Part shown: piece after piece, positions 1 through 10,523 of the stretch
Layout of the letters: each line of letters begins with the position of its first letter
How positions within the stretch are numbered: position 1 is the stretch's first letter
DNA from: Porphyra umbilicalis
Lineage: Eukaryota > Rhodophyta > Bangiophyceae > Bangiales > Bangiaceae
Reading direction: 5' to 3'
DNA: 64,000 nucleotides
Assembly: GCA_002049455.2 (NCBI GenBank)
Contig: KV918802.1
Coordinates: 186,001-250,000 of the forward strand
The notes under the pieces: model-generated
What the model saw: the letters and a program-made list of their open reading frames with translations, nothing else
What the model was told of the DNA's origin: nothing
The model's database searches: none
Program-made: the position numbers and the translations under genes

Positions 1-15
1 CTGCCAGTGACGGTC

Positions 16-507
16 TCACGCACTGTCGTCAAGACAAGCTAAGATCGGCGTTGGCCGAGGCAGTTCCTCCGTGCAACGCACGTGCTCTTGCCAGACGATC
101 TTGCGCAAGCGTGGCAAGATGCCCTCGATCTTGTGTTCAATGAACTCGGTGCCGAGGATGCACGGTACTGCCAAGTTGTCAGAAACGAGGAAGCGATCGA
201 AGATGCGCACTCCTCCGGTGTCCACATACATATGTAGGGCGGACTCTGTGACGAGGCATTTGTTATTCGCGTCTCGGATACGCGGTAGCGTAGTCAGCTT
301 CTCGGCGTAAGCCATCCAATTCTTAGGGAGCATACTAGTGCGAACTATGTTCACCCCTGCGCCCGTGTCAAAGACAGGGCGGAAACTTCGTATTACGCGC
401 AGGAATGGGCCTAGCGTGGCTGCGATCTCGTGGTGCCGCAAGGCACGACGTAAGAGTCTTGTCACCGTACGCTTTCGCGTTCCGCCGGGCAACCCAAAGT
501 CGGGCAC
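16..507 (-). pseudogene. Gypsy-type retrotransposon aspartic protease, partial
   Basis: Retroviral-type aspartic protease domain of an LTR retrotransposon; it would cleave the Gag-Pol polyprotein. The active-site motif VFDTGAGVNIV lies at about residues 45-55 (complement of 358-369 and onward), and the second conserved strand reads as PCILGTEFIEHKI, the usual ILGxxFI that closes the fold. The frame ends in a stop near the window edge before any reverse transcriptase, so the rest of pol is outside the window or lost. It sits in the -1 frame relative to the Gag upstream (513-2159), with the Gag stop only a few bases before the shared region. The initiator is probably irrelevant because protease would be made by frameshifting from Gag. 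The family call is firm; calling it a pseudogene follows from the stops in its Gag. Confidence 0.75.
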
Positions 508-512
508 CCGGC

Positions 513-2159
513 TTAGAAGTTTTTCGAGTCCTCGACGGCGTCGGCCGGATGCTCGATCTCATCTTCCTCGTCGTCACCGTCTGCAATGATATGAACGCCG
601 ATAGGCAGTTGCCGACGTTCGCGAGGGCGATACGGCTCGGCACACTGTGCGGCGAAGTGCCCCGCCTTGTTACAGTTGTGACAGATGTCAGCCCGATTGG
701 CTTGCGGGACGGCGGCCCGAGGGGGCGGTGGAGTGCGAATCGGTGTGAACGGTCGTTCCGTCGTTGCCCGCTGGTCTTGTGTCGCGTAAGCGACTTGGAT
801 CGCCGTTGGGCGGGATATCTTAAGTTGCAAACGCAACTTGTTGGTGCCGTCCCAGTACTTCTCGGCGGTGGCGACCGTCTTGGACAGGGTTCGGTCGGGG
901 AACTGGTCGTTCAGAACCCGGACGTGCGCTTGCACCAGGTCGGAGAGACCCGTGATGAAGACAACCTTGACGTCTTGGATGTCGAACAAGCCGTTCAGGA
1001 GGTCACACTGCGTTTCCACGCGGTGACCAAAGGCCGTGGGTGCCTCGCTATCCTGTTGCTACATCGTGATGATGTCTTGGTAGATGTCAGCCATAGTTGC
1101 GTGCGTCGCGTACTTCGAGAGAAGCCAGTTGACGGCATCCCCGTACGTACGGATTGCGTAACATTTACGCCCAAGTGTGCTGTTAAGCGCGCCGGAGAAG
1201 GCCATCTTGGCGTTGCCGGCTAGTCGAAAGACCATGAGCGGAAGGGCTTGACCGTGTGGCAGCCCAGCCGCGTCGCACGCGCGGCTGAAGGTCGTCAAGA
1301 ACGTGAAGATGCCCAAAGGCAGGGCTCCCGCAAATGGCTGTTGCCCGTGGAACGCTCCGTCTAAACATTTATTGAGACGGTGCGACCGTTGTGCCTCCTT
1401 AGGAGTGTACGTCAGTTGACGGCGAATCAGGAAGTACGTCCTGTAGTCTAGGAGAGTCTTGAAGCGGCTGTTAGCCGGGCGGATCACCTTGATCCGATAG
1501 GCTTTCTCAACACGCTCTCTGCGTTTGGCAGGGACCGTTGAACGCCTGCGCGTTGCCGTGTCAGACTCGCTCGAGCTTTCCCTCGGCGAGGACCCACTCG
1601 GGGGCGCCGGTGGGGCCGGTGGCCTGTGACCATTGTACGAGGACGAGGTGCTTGTCGCGTTCGAGTTTTCGTCGTCAGACAATGTCGGGTTCGATCCAGA
1701 GGCGGAATCATCGGAGGATGATGAGGACACGGCGTTAGCCTGTTCGTCCTTGCGGGCGGTTTTGCCTTTCGTCATCCTTGACTTATTCTTGGCAGTCTTG
1801 ATCCTGTCGCCCGACGGACGGCGAGACTTAGCCACCCGGCCTTCCTCCTCATGGGAGTCGACCTTGCGCAGGGCCTCGACGTTGCCGACCAGCTTGTCAG
1901 TGGCTCGCGCCAGAGACTCGTTAGTCTGTTCTTGGACCGTCAGACGACGTTAAAGTGCTTTAACAGCCGCCTTCAGGTTCTCCACTACCTGCTGTTGCTC
2001 AGAGGAAGCTTGATCCGCAGGGATGGGAGTAGTAGGAGCACCGTCCGTTGGGGCGTCGGAGGCGGCAGATATGCCTTGTCCCCCGCCCGGCGGCCGGTAG
2101 CCAGCTGGCAGCTTGCCGTCTCTGGCTCGCCGAGTGCCGCCAGTTCCACCAGTAGACAT
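513..2159 (-). pseudogene. Gag polyprotein of Gypsy-type element, with in-frame stops
   Basis: Structural Gag protein of the minus-strand retrotransposon. One reading frame runs from a methionine at 2159 to the stop at 513 and is broken by TAA at 1950-1952 and TAG at 1059-1061. The N-terminus is Gly/Pro-rich, followed by a helical stretch (RRLTVQEQTNESLARATDKL), a Ser/Asp-rich linker, a capsid-like core (ALPLGIFTFLTTFSRACDAA) and a CCHC zinc knuckle, CHNCNKAGHFAAQC, at 642-683. The capsid-like core matches the plus-strand Gag at 10524-12431 (SLGLVAFLGNVQTACDGSG), so two diverged relatives lie 10 kb apart. Protease follows in the -1 frame. No frameshift is needed within Gag, so decay is by nonsense substitutions only. 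Confidence 0.75.
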
Positions 2160-3928
2160 AGTGGGACCTGAACAAAGTGTTCCGACTTGGCTAACGCCCC
2201 GCGCGCCAACGTCGAAGATCTCAACCGTGATGCCCCCGGCACCATGCCCACAAGTCGATGGCTTACGCCCCGCGCGCCAAGCGACCGTATCGACACCGTC
2301 ACTATGCCACGAGGCAGCGAGAAAGTTCTCGGGAACACCGTGCCGCGAGGCACGATGAAGGCGAGGGTATCCCCTGCTGCTCCACCAAATGTGGTAATAA
2401 TAACGTTGGATCAATGACCAGTGTATTAGGACCGACCGTAGCCACGCAATAAAGCGAGTTCTATCGCCGTCGCGGCGAGGAAGAAAGACCTTTTGTTGAA
2501 GGGTATCCGATGGGGAGCCGGGTGGGGCCCACGACGGCGACCCCGAACCCACGGTGGTTTAATACAAACAACGGCACTGGTCGATCGACCATCCGATCAA
2601 TCGATCGTAACGAGTGCCGGCAGACAGATACGACAGGCAAGCAAACAAGAAAAATGAACAATGCGGCAGTAACCCGCCAAAGGGCTTGCCACAAGCCGAG
2701 TCACACAAATCCGTGGTTTCAGCCAGTCAAGGGGGCTACCAGTGGCAATTTGCCAATTGCGAGCAGAGATATGCTACGAAAAAGAGCGTTCACATATTCT
2801 CCTCCCGTCGGTGTTCCGACAGGATGCGAGACGTCGATCGCTATTGCAGCGCTATGCTGGTCGCAGCACATGTTGCGCTGACCCGTCTATGATGCAAAAA
2901 GCGGATCGCTGCTTCAGCGCTGCACTAGCTGCCCAAGTGGCACTGGCCCGTCTCACGCAACGGGGGGCAGATTTCTGTGGTTCATATGGTGCAGCGGCAG
3001 CCCACCTGTTGCGCTCCCAGGTTGCAATATACTCACTTATTTTTGTTTCAAGCGAGCTCTCGGCAGATCCGCTGCTCCAATACCGAGGCACCTGCAGGAG
3101 CTCAGGTGCCCTGAATAATTACAAGGCTTCTTCTCGCGCTGCTCTGCGATCAGCACACCTAGTTCAGGGCGGACATGGTGTATTCGTGCTACATGTAGCC
3201 CGCTCTCCGACGCTCTCCTACGGCCGTGTGTGTCAGACAAAGAATATGGCTTTTTGCTCACATCTCCACATCCTGCCAATGGGAGCACAGAGTGCTCTCC
3301 CAGCGAGAACCGCAGCCACCCAGCTGGCTAGAAACAACCTGTCCGCTTTCGGGGGCTCTTCTCTAGGTGTGTCAGCTGCTGCCATTCGCGGCCGCAAAGC
3401 GCTGCCACTCGTCTACGAGCACCCATCCGACGCAGACGAAGCGTAGACGCCGTAGCGCGCACCGGCGAGGGCAGCCGGTGCCCTTACCACCGCCCCCTCT
3501 CCAGCAATCCCCCCCCCCCGCCCTCCTCCAGCCGCTTCGGGCGGACTATCTCCTCTGTCCGCCGCCGCCGCGGCGACCGCGCGGCGGCGAGGGCGCCGAC
3601 GGGCGGCGCCGCCGGCACGCCCCGCCGGCCGCACGCTTGGGTAGGCGTCACGTGGTGCCCAAAGCCGACCTCCGCTGGGGCCGGGGCGGCTTTGCCCGAC
3701 CGCGAAGGCGGCCCGTCGCGGTCGTCGAGCCCCCACGACTCGCTCCACTGGGCCGCCCAGGCGGTGACCGTCACACCCCCGCCCGCCGATCGCTGCGCAT
3801 TCCTGATAGCGCGGTCGGAGCGTTCGAAGAGGAGGGCGGTGCTGAGGGTTGCCGCGCGGAACCTGTTGGCCGCGAGCGCCGCAGTCGGAAAGGCCAGCCA
3901 CGCCGCCGCCGGGGGGGAGGGGGGGGCG
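2160..3928. other. Leader and possible LTR of the minus-strand Gypsy element; no gene seen
   Basis: No convincing protein is encoded. The part next to Gag (about 2185-2290) carries two copies of a segment sharing ACGCCCCGCGCGCCAA, at about 2193 and 2264, as expected of a retrotransposon leader. A long terminal repeat could lie between about 2400 and 3400, but its partner copy is outside the window, so it cannot be delimited. From about 3470 the composition changes to (CCG)-rich low-complexity sequence with a C-run near 3510. Confidence 0.4.
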
Positions 3929-5801
3929 CATCCGCGGTGTTCCACCAAGACAACCAAGTGCGAACTGGTCCACACCGACATCGGTGGACCTCTTACGGAG
4001 TCACTGGGTGGCTCCATGTCGTTCAATACTTCGCTCCAGGGCAGCACTGGCTCTTTTACAGCAGCGCCCAGTGAGACGAAGGGTATGGCGTATCAAGTGC
4101 TTGAGACGCGCATCAAGCAGCTCTAGACGTTAACTGGTGTCAGAGTCAAGCGCGTCCGTCACGACGGTGCAAAGAAGTACCGCCGAAAAGACATCAAGGA
4201 ATGGTACGAGGACATAGGCTCCATCTAGTTCAATACTGCGCTCGAGGACAGCACTGGTTCTATTACGGCAGCGCCCAGTAAGACGAAGGGTATGGCGTAT
4301 CAATGGCTTGAGACGGGCATCAAGCAGCTCTAGACGTTAACTGGTGTCAGAATCAAGCGCGTCCGTCACGACGGTGTAAAGAAGGACCTCAGAAATGACA
4401 TCACGGCATGCTACGAGGACTTGAGCATCACGTCTGAGAGGACAGCGCCGTACAAGGCGCAGTCGAACGGAAAGGCAAAGAGGATCAATCGCACGCCGAT
4501 GGACTTCTTACGTGCTGCGCTGCATGATTCCGGGGCGGAAACGGAGCAGTGGGATGAGGCCCTGGCTTCCGTTGCCCATGTCCTTCAGCGGTCGCCCAAG
4601 GCGGGGCTGGACGTGACGCCGCTGGAAGCGCTGACGGGAAAACGCCCTGATGTGTCGGAATTCCGCGCTTGGGGGAGCCGTGCTTGGGCGCTCGAGCGCA
4701 AGAAGCAGCAGCGCGATCTGCAGCCGAGGACCAGCGTGGGCTGCTTTGTCGGATACAAGGTTGCTGGAACGGCCTACCGCATTCTCGAGGACGGGACAAT
4801 CAATGTCTTCGAGCGTCGGGACGTCCTGATGGAATGGAAGCCGGCCAAGTCCCTGACTTCGGCCAACGAAGAAGATCTCGGAGAGAAGAAAATTCCTGTA
4901 GAAGTCTCCGAGAGTGAGAATGACGGCAATCCCCACGGCCTCGCTGACGACAAGAAACGTCAGGGTCAGAATGATGAGATGCTGCCCGTCAGTACTTCTT
5001 CCTGGGAAGACATCAATGCTGCTCTGGGGCCTCATCGTTCTACACGTATGCCACCAGCCAAGATAACCTGGAGTGAGGAGGACCCCAAGGCGTACCTGGC
5101 AAGCGGGGCCGAGTCGGTGGTCAGAGATGGCTGCGACTCGACCAAGCCCCCTGCCAACAAGCAGGAAGCGCGCGCTCGTCCGGACTGGCCGCTGTGAAAG
5201 CAGGCCATCAGAGAAGAAGTGGCGGCGCACGAGAAGCTTGGCACGTGGTCCAAGATCAAGGGCAGCAACTAGCAGCACAAGGCTGTAAAGAGACGGTTCG
5301 TGTTCCACACAAAGCACGACGCGGAGGGAAAGAAGATGCGCTACAAGGCTCGTCTGGTGGCCCAAGGCTTCAACCAAATTCCTGGACGCGATTTTGACGA
5401 AACGTGGGCGCCTGTACCGAACGCAGAGACTTCACGTGCCCTGTCTTCCGTAGCAGCCGCCGACGGGTAAGAGGTCCACTATGTTGAGCTCAAGACAGCC
5501 TTATTCAACGTTAAGATTGACAAAGAGATGTACATCAAGCTCTCTGATGGTGTCGAGTCAGGGGAGCCTGAAGATGTGCGCCGGCTCAACCTGGCGATGT
5601 ATGGGACCAAGCATGCGAGGCGGCTGCGGGGCATCAGTCTCAACGACTGGCTCGAGCAGATAAGAGACGCACGGTCTACTGTGGACCCGTGCCTTTGCGA
5701 GAGCAACCACTTTGTGAACGGACGCGTCTTCATCCTTGTGTACGTCGACGACTGGGTTGTGGCGGGCGAGAGCTTTTCTGGCGCGGAGGCAATCAAGAGA
5801 G
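3929..5801 (+). pseudogene. Copia retrotransposon integrase and reverse transcriptase (5' part)
   Basis: Decayed Pol polyprotein of a Ty1/Copia element, all in one frame with several stops (4124, 4226, 4331, 5195, 5269 and 5468 regions) and no frameshift. The order is the integrase core start (CELVHTDIGGPL), integrase end (APYKAQSNGKAKRINRT), a linker, then the Copia-type reverse transcriptase: ARLVAQGFNQIPGRDFDETW, ELKTAFLN, and YVDD at 5741-5752. The first catalytic Asp of the DVKTAFLNG motif is changed to Glu-Leu (ELKTAFLN), so the enzyme would be impaired even without the stops. The integrase core contains a 207-bp tandem duplication. The frame is interrupted at 5802 by a solo LTR and resumes at 6598. 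Gag and the upstream LTR were not recognised. Confidence 0.85.
4021..4434 (+). repeat. 207-bp tandem duplication inside the Copia integrase
   Basis: Two diverged copies of one 207-bp segment start at 4021 and 4228. Both read FNT followed by the same run of residues through TKGMAYQ, ETxIKQL, stop, TLTGV and KRVRHDG. The length is 69 codons, so the reading frame is kept. Both copies carry the same TAG after IKQL, so either that stop arose before the duplication or the copies have been homogenised. Confidence 0.8.
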
Positions 5802-6592
5802 TGTAGTGGCTTCTGCCTGCGAATCCGACGGGGCAAGACCCCGTCAGAAAACTCAGCACAGGATGTGGAGCCACACACAGGAGAAAGAACACAAACGCCT
5901 GGATCACAGGGCGCGAAGCGCACAAGAACGCCCGAACTAACGCAAGCGCAACTCTGATTTATTCATGGAAGCAAGCCGACCCAGGAACTCACACTCGTAT
6001 ACTCTCGGGAGAAGCAAAACGCGCACGAGTCCAGTCCACGAGAACGGTCATGGGGGGAGCGGTAACCAGCGGGCCACGGTCCTGGAACAGGGACCTCTGG
6101 TGGCCCCTGCCACGGATCAAAAAAAACTATTCCACTGCAAGAGACATCTGGCCCATAGATGTTTGGGTCAGCCTGGACTTGTAATTCCCTCCAAAATCCC
6201 AGGGGACTTAGACCCACGATTTTTCAATTCCCAGATGGAAATCCTTGGGGAATATCTTCGCTGGCCGAGATCTGATCTCGGCTCCGGGTTCCGCCCCGGA
6301 TAGGGAAGCTTCCTCAAGCTTCCCGGCCCCTCCAGAAGGCCCAGATCGCAAGGGCCCGCGCCCCTTCCGTTTGTGTCAGGCCCCTCTGGGGGGCATGATC
6401 AAACGATGCTCATTCACTTACCCCCCAGGAGTGGTTGTTACGTGTGTGGTTGAGGACCACTCTTGGCGCCCCCCTCGAGGGGGCGCCACACGTCACCCCC
6501 GCTCGGGGGCGCGTTACGCGAGAGCTCGAGACCCACCCCCCCCCGGCTCCGGCCGGGGTCGTGTCATCCGAGTCAAGGGTGTCTCCCCCACA
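5802..6592 (+). mobile_element. Solo LTR nested in the Copia reverse transcriptase
   Basis: A 791-bp segment begins TGTAGTGG and ends CCCCCACA, giving the TG...CA ends of an LTR. It is flanked by a perfect 5-bp direct repeat, GAGAG, at 5797-5801 and 6593-6597. Removing the LTR and one GAGAG joins AIKRG to VSDTFHERDMQEAKDF in frame, the expected Copia reverse-transcriptase sequence. No internal retrotransposon genes are present, so it is a solo LTR left by recombination between two LTRs. Its orientation is arbitrary here. Confidence 0.85.
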
Positions 6593-6597
6593 GAGAG

Positions 6598-7534
6598 GCG
6601 TCTCAGACACGTTCCACGAGCGCGACATGCAGGAGGCCAAAGACTTTATCGCTAGAAGGTCATGCGCGAAGAAATGGCCGAGAAATTCACGCTGGTTCAC
6701 CACCGCCACATCATGGCGCTGGTCCAGGAGTTCTGGATGCACACGTGCACGCTCAGCAAGACGGAGATGGCGTCGGGCGTCAAGCTAAGCAAGACGGGAT
6801 GGAGCCTTCTTCCCCACGAAAGCTGATAGTCGGAGCTGGTTTGCTTTCTTCAGTACATTTAGACGACGACAAGGCCGGACATTGCTATTGCCATGGGCGT
6901 GCTCTCGCGTTTCATGTCGTGCCCTAGGCGAGACCATTTGATCGCGGGCAAGAGCGTGCTGCGCTACCTTCCCGGGCCTACTCACCTTGGTTGGCTGTAT
7001 GGCGACAACGAGGCGCTGCAACAGTATGTTGACGCCAATTGGGCAAGCGACACTGACGGCCGCCGCTCGAAAACAGGCTTTGTCTTGACGCCCATCGGCG
7101 GGCCCATCTTGTGGAAAAGCAAGCGCCAGTCGAGGGTGGCGAGGTCGACAGCTGAGGCTGAGTACGTCGCATCCGCGATGGCAACCAAGGAGGCACTGTG
7201 GTCATGGAAAATGCTGTCGGCGCTGGGCGTTGATGGCGGGGATGCGCTGATGGGGAAGGACATCTAATCGTGCCTTGCGCTGGTCAACAACCCCGAGGCG
7301 ACGGGGCGGACCAGGAATGTCGACTTTGCCTACCACATGGTTCGCCACTACCAGTCGCGCGGGGATGTGGCCTTCTACTTCCTCCGGAGAGCCGAAATGC
7401 TGGCAAACGGGCTCACCAAGCCGCCGACGTCACCGGCGTTCACGGCTTTCTGGGCTGGCGACGGGGTTGCTGAAGAACTGGGCGCGGTTGGGCGGGGCGC
7501 CGTTCTTGGAGACCCCCTGTTGGGGGAGCACTGA
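6598..7534 (+). pseudogene. Copia reverse transcriptase end and RNase H (3' part)
   Basis: Continuation of the Copia Pol after the solo LTR. It reads VSDTFHERDMQEAKDF, shifts frame near 6651-6660, then continues EEMAEKFTLVHHRHIMALVQ, a stop, and TTTRPDIAIAMGVLSRFMSC. RNase H follows with DANWASDTDGRRSKTGF and QSRVARSTAEAEYVASAMA, a TAA near 7265, and the Copia C-terminal signature (FAYHMVRHYQSRGDV, then EMLANGLTKPP). At least two frameshifts and two stops are present, so it is inactive. Confidence 0.85.
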
Positions 7535-10523
7535 GGCCCCATGGAGGCACTGGAGGCGACTGGTGGCGCAGTTACGGTTTCGCGGCAGCGTCAACCATCG
7601 AGTTTGCTGCGGGCCGGTGTCGGCCGTGGACGGATGCGCTTCAGTCCACTTGCTTGGAAACGGAAATGTGGCCCGGTTGCGAGGGGCGCCGAATCGGGGA
7701 ACGGCCGGTTGGGACCGTCCTGGGGCGCTGAAGAACTCTTGGCGACGTCCAGTGGAGCAGCCGCGGGTTGGTAGCCCTTGTCGATTTTTGTCCAAAGCGA
7801 CTTTGGCCTGGAGCAGTAGGCCTACTGCTCCGACGGGTCGAGTCGATTTTGGTGCAAATCGATTTTTGCGGCTTTGGGCGCGCATCTGCAGGCCTCCTGC
7901 GTCGGGCCAAGTCGGTTTGTTGGGCCCGAATCGATTTTGGTACAAGTCGATTTTGGTCGGTTTTGGCACGGAGCAGTAGGCCTACTGATCCGACGGGTCG
8001 AGCCGACTTCGGCGAGGTCGATGAGCCGCAATCCGACAACACTTTGACGGGCCGCCGATGCGATGGATTGTCTCCGTTCGAGACGCGCCCAGGTGTGCTG
8101 TACTCACCTCGACGTCTGCTTCACGTCGATGGAGAGTTTGGCGATTTCGTCGGAGGTCGATTTGTCAGGAGTAACACCTCGGGCCTGGGGATCGACTTCG
8201 GCGTTTGCTCGACCGCGGATTTTGGCGGGACATCTCGCACTGGTAGGGACGGGCTGTGGCCGCGCTGGAGCATCCATGGCCTGTGCTGTGGGGCGCTGGG
8301 GCGAGTTTTCAGGCAGCCCGCAAGCACGCGCAGGTACGTCGGAGTTACCGCGGACTGCCTGGATAATTCCAGCAGTATTTATGTTGGCATCGGCTTGTTT
8401 GGCTGTGCCAATGACATGCACTGCTGTATGGGGCTGACGTAATAATTTGTACATCTATCTGGAGGGCAGCTCATTTTGGAGCTGAGCTCGGCGAGATTCT
8501 CGTGAGATGCTCGAGAGGCGTCGTTAGTTGTGGGGTGGTGAGAGCATGTAGCTTCCTAGGCAGGGAGCGCTGTCTCGGGTGGTGTGTCGTGGTTCCTGTC
8601 ACTGCGTTGGCGGGGGTGTGCCTGCAGGACGTTGAGAGAGGGGCACACGGGGGTTCAGAGGCTGCTGGCTTCGTGCCTCAGACTGGTCTCCAGTAAAGCA
8701 ACGCATCCAACGAACAACCTCTTGCTTCACACTCGGAAAACGCATGGAAGACGGCAATGATGCCGTCCGTCTCGCTCGTACTGTCAGAATCGGAAAGGCC
8801 AAGGACAGGACCTACGTTTTGGGAGTGGGAACTTCAGGATTCTCTCAGGCAAGAACGCCCCGCTGCTCGCTTATTCTTTTCAACGGTAAAAAAAAAGAAC
8901 GGGATCCGTCGTCTCTGGAAATTGCATGTAAAGAGTCCTTCTTGTCAAGCAGCAAACTCATCAACCCGGAGAGGCCATATGATGACTTGGCATTCACCAA
9001 GTGCCAAAGTCGTGCCTGAACGCGCCTTCAGGACGCAGAAATTGATGTGGCGGGTTGGCGCTGCGATCTTTTGTCACCCTGAGAGCACTATGCAAGCGAT
9101 GTGACAGATCTCAGAGGGATATCAGGCCACCTCAATAGCGTCTCTATTCTGGGCGTCGTGCCAAAAGGACACTTGCCAACCACTACCCACCTAAAAAGAT
9201 CGAAGTGGCCTGTCGCCGTCGTCCGTGGTCGCCCTTTGCGACCCTGATTATCTGAGCTCTTTCCATTTTCCTCACCGAGCAACGCTCTCCTGCTCACTGT
9301 CCGTCATCATCCGCCTAGATCTGTTCCAACGAAAGCGCGCGAGGTGGGGACGTGATCACATGTACGAGGCCACCTGGCAGCTTGTTGATAGCGAGCGTGG
9401 ATGTAGCATGAGTGAGCCCTGTTGAACTGGTGATGTTCAGCTCCCCAGGCCAGTCACACCGGTCATGTGGCGCAGTTGGTTTTTGACTTCTCAACAAGCC
9501 CGACTTCTGCAGTAGGCATACAGCTGACGCACGCACTGTAAACTGCCAGCGTACGCACGCACAATTATCTGCTTCCGCTCGGTCCCCTCAGCACCACCTG
9601 TCGTGTGTGCTGTATCATTTCTTTCTGTTCCGGTTTGAAGCAGCGCTACCCGCCCTGCTGATGTGTCGGCCATGCGGATTCCAGGCTCTTCAAGGTTTTG
9701 AGAGCTACGGGGCCCCCTTTGCCCCAAGGGGACCGCCGGCAGGAACGTCGGGGGCGCCGGGGGCACGACGACCGGCGGGGGGTGGCGACGCCGGCGGAGG
9801 TAGTCGCAGACGGGACGGCGGCGCGGGAGCGGGGATGACGGGCCCGTCCTCGATCCGGTACGAGCCACCGAAGAAGCGTACCCGGCCGCCGCGTCGCGAC
9901 ACGCGGGCCCCACGGGGGGCTGGGCTGGCGCGGACAGAGGGCGCGGCAGGCGACAGCCGACAGGGCCCCACGCGGCGGGTGCAGCGCGCTGCGTGTGGAA
10001 CTGTCACTGCCCCTCTTCTGTAATGATCGCCTCAGGGGACTTGATATGCATGGAGGGAATTATCTTCAGTGGTTAGTGGATGCCCGAGTCAATTCCCACG
10101 CAGGAATATGAGCCCGGGCAACGGATTCCGCTGTTTCAGGGGGCAAGGTGACGACGGTGGCAGGCACTTTCGTCGCCGGCAAGTGTTGTGTGTCTTCATG
10201 TCTTAGCGTTGCGATCGGCCAGACTTCCGTGACCTTGGGTCCCATCGCGGGTGTCGCGCTAGCGGCTGAGATGGCCGTGACTTCCATGCTTCTGAGATAA
10301 CCCCCCTGATTGTGGTAATACAGTTGCCGCTCTCGGTGAGATCCGCTGTACGCACGCGGTGCCTGTTGCGGATCGCCACCTCCTTGGCATCACGGTCGAG
10401 GGACCCTCGTTGGCTGTATTGCGGTGCGCTGACAGAGGACAACCTATCAATACGCAGACCCCGCTTCCATGGCTCGCGGATCTTCCTCCTTCCGCGCGTG
10501 ACGGGAACGCTCCTTCTTTTGAG
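7535..10523. other. Region without a recognisable gene between Copia and the second Gag
   Basis: No reading frame here shows a domain I recognise. At 7780-8010 there are repeated TCGATTTT(G/T)G words and two copies of a long palindrome (annotated separately). From about 9690 to 10020 the sequence becomes strongly GC-biased. Part of the interval may be an LTR or leader of a neighbouring retrotransposon, but no matching pair of ends was found. Confidence 0.3.
7811..7991. repeat. Duplicated perfect palindrome
   Basis: GAGCAGTAGGCCTACTGCTC at 7812-7831 is its own reverse complement, and one further base pair (G/C) extends it at each end. A second copy at 7970-7991 has one changed base (CTGATCC for CTGCTCC). 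Both copies are followed by GACGGGTCGAG and spaced about 159 bp apart, with TCGATTTT-type words between them. Confidence 0.8.

Noticed and set aside
5802-6592. An intron in the Copia reverse transcriptase
   Set aside because: TG...CA ends with a 5-bp duplication explain the segment better than splice sites.
9607-10023. A 138-residue protein in the GC-rich patch before the second Gag
   Set aside because: Open on both strands and composition-driven, with no motif.
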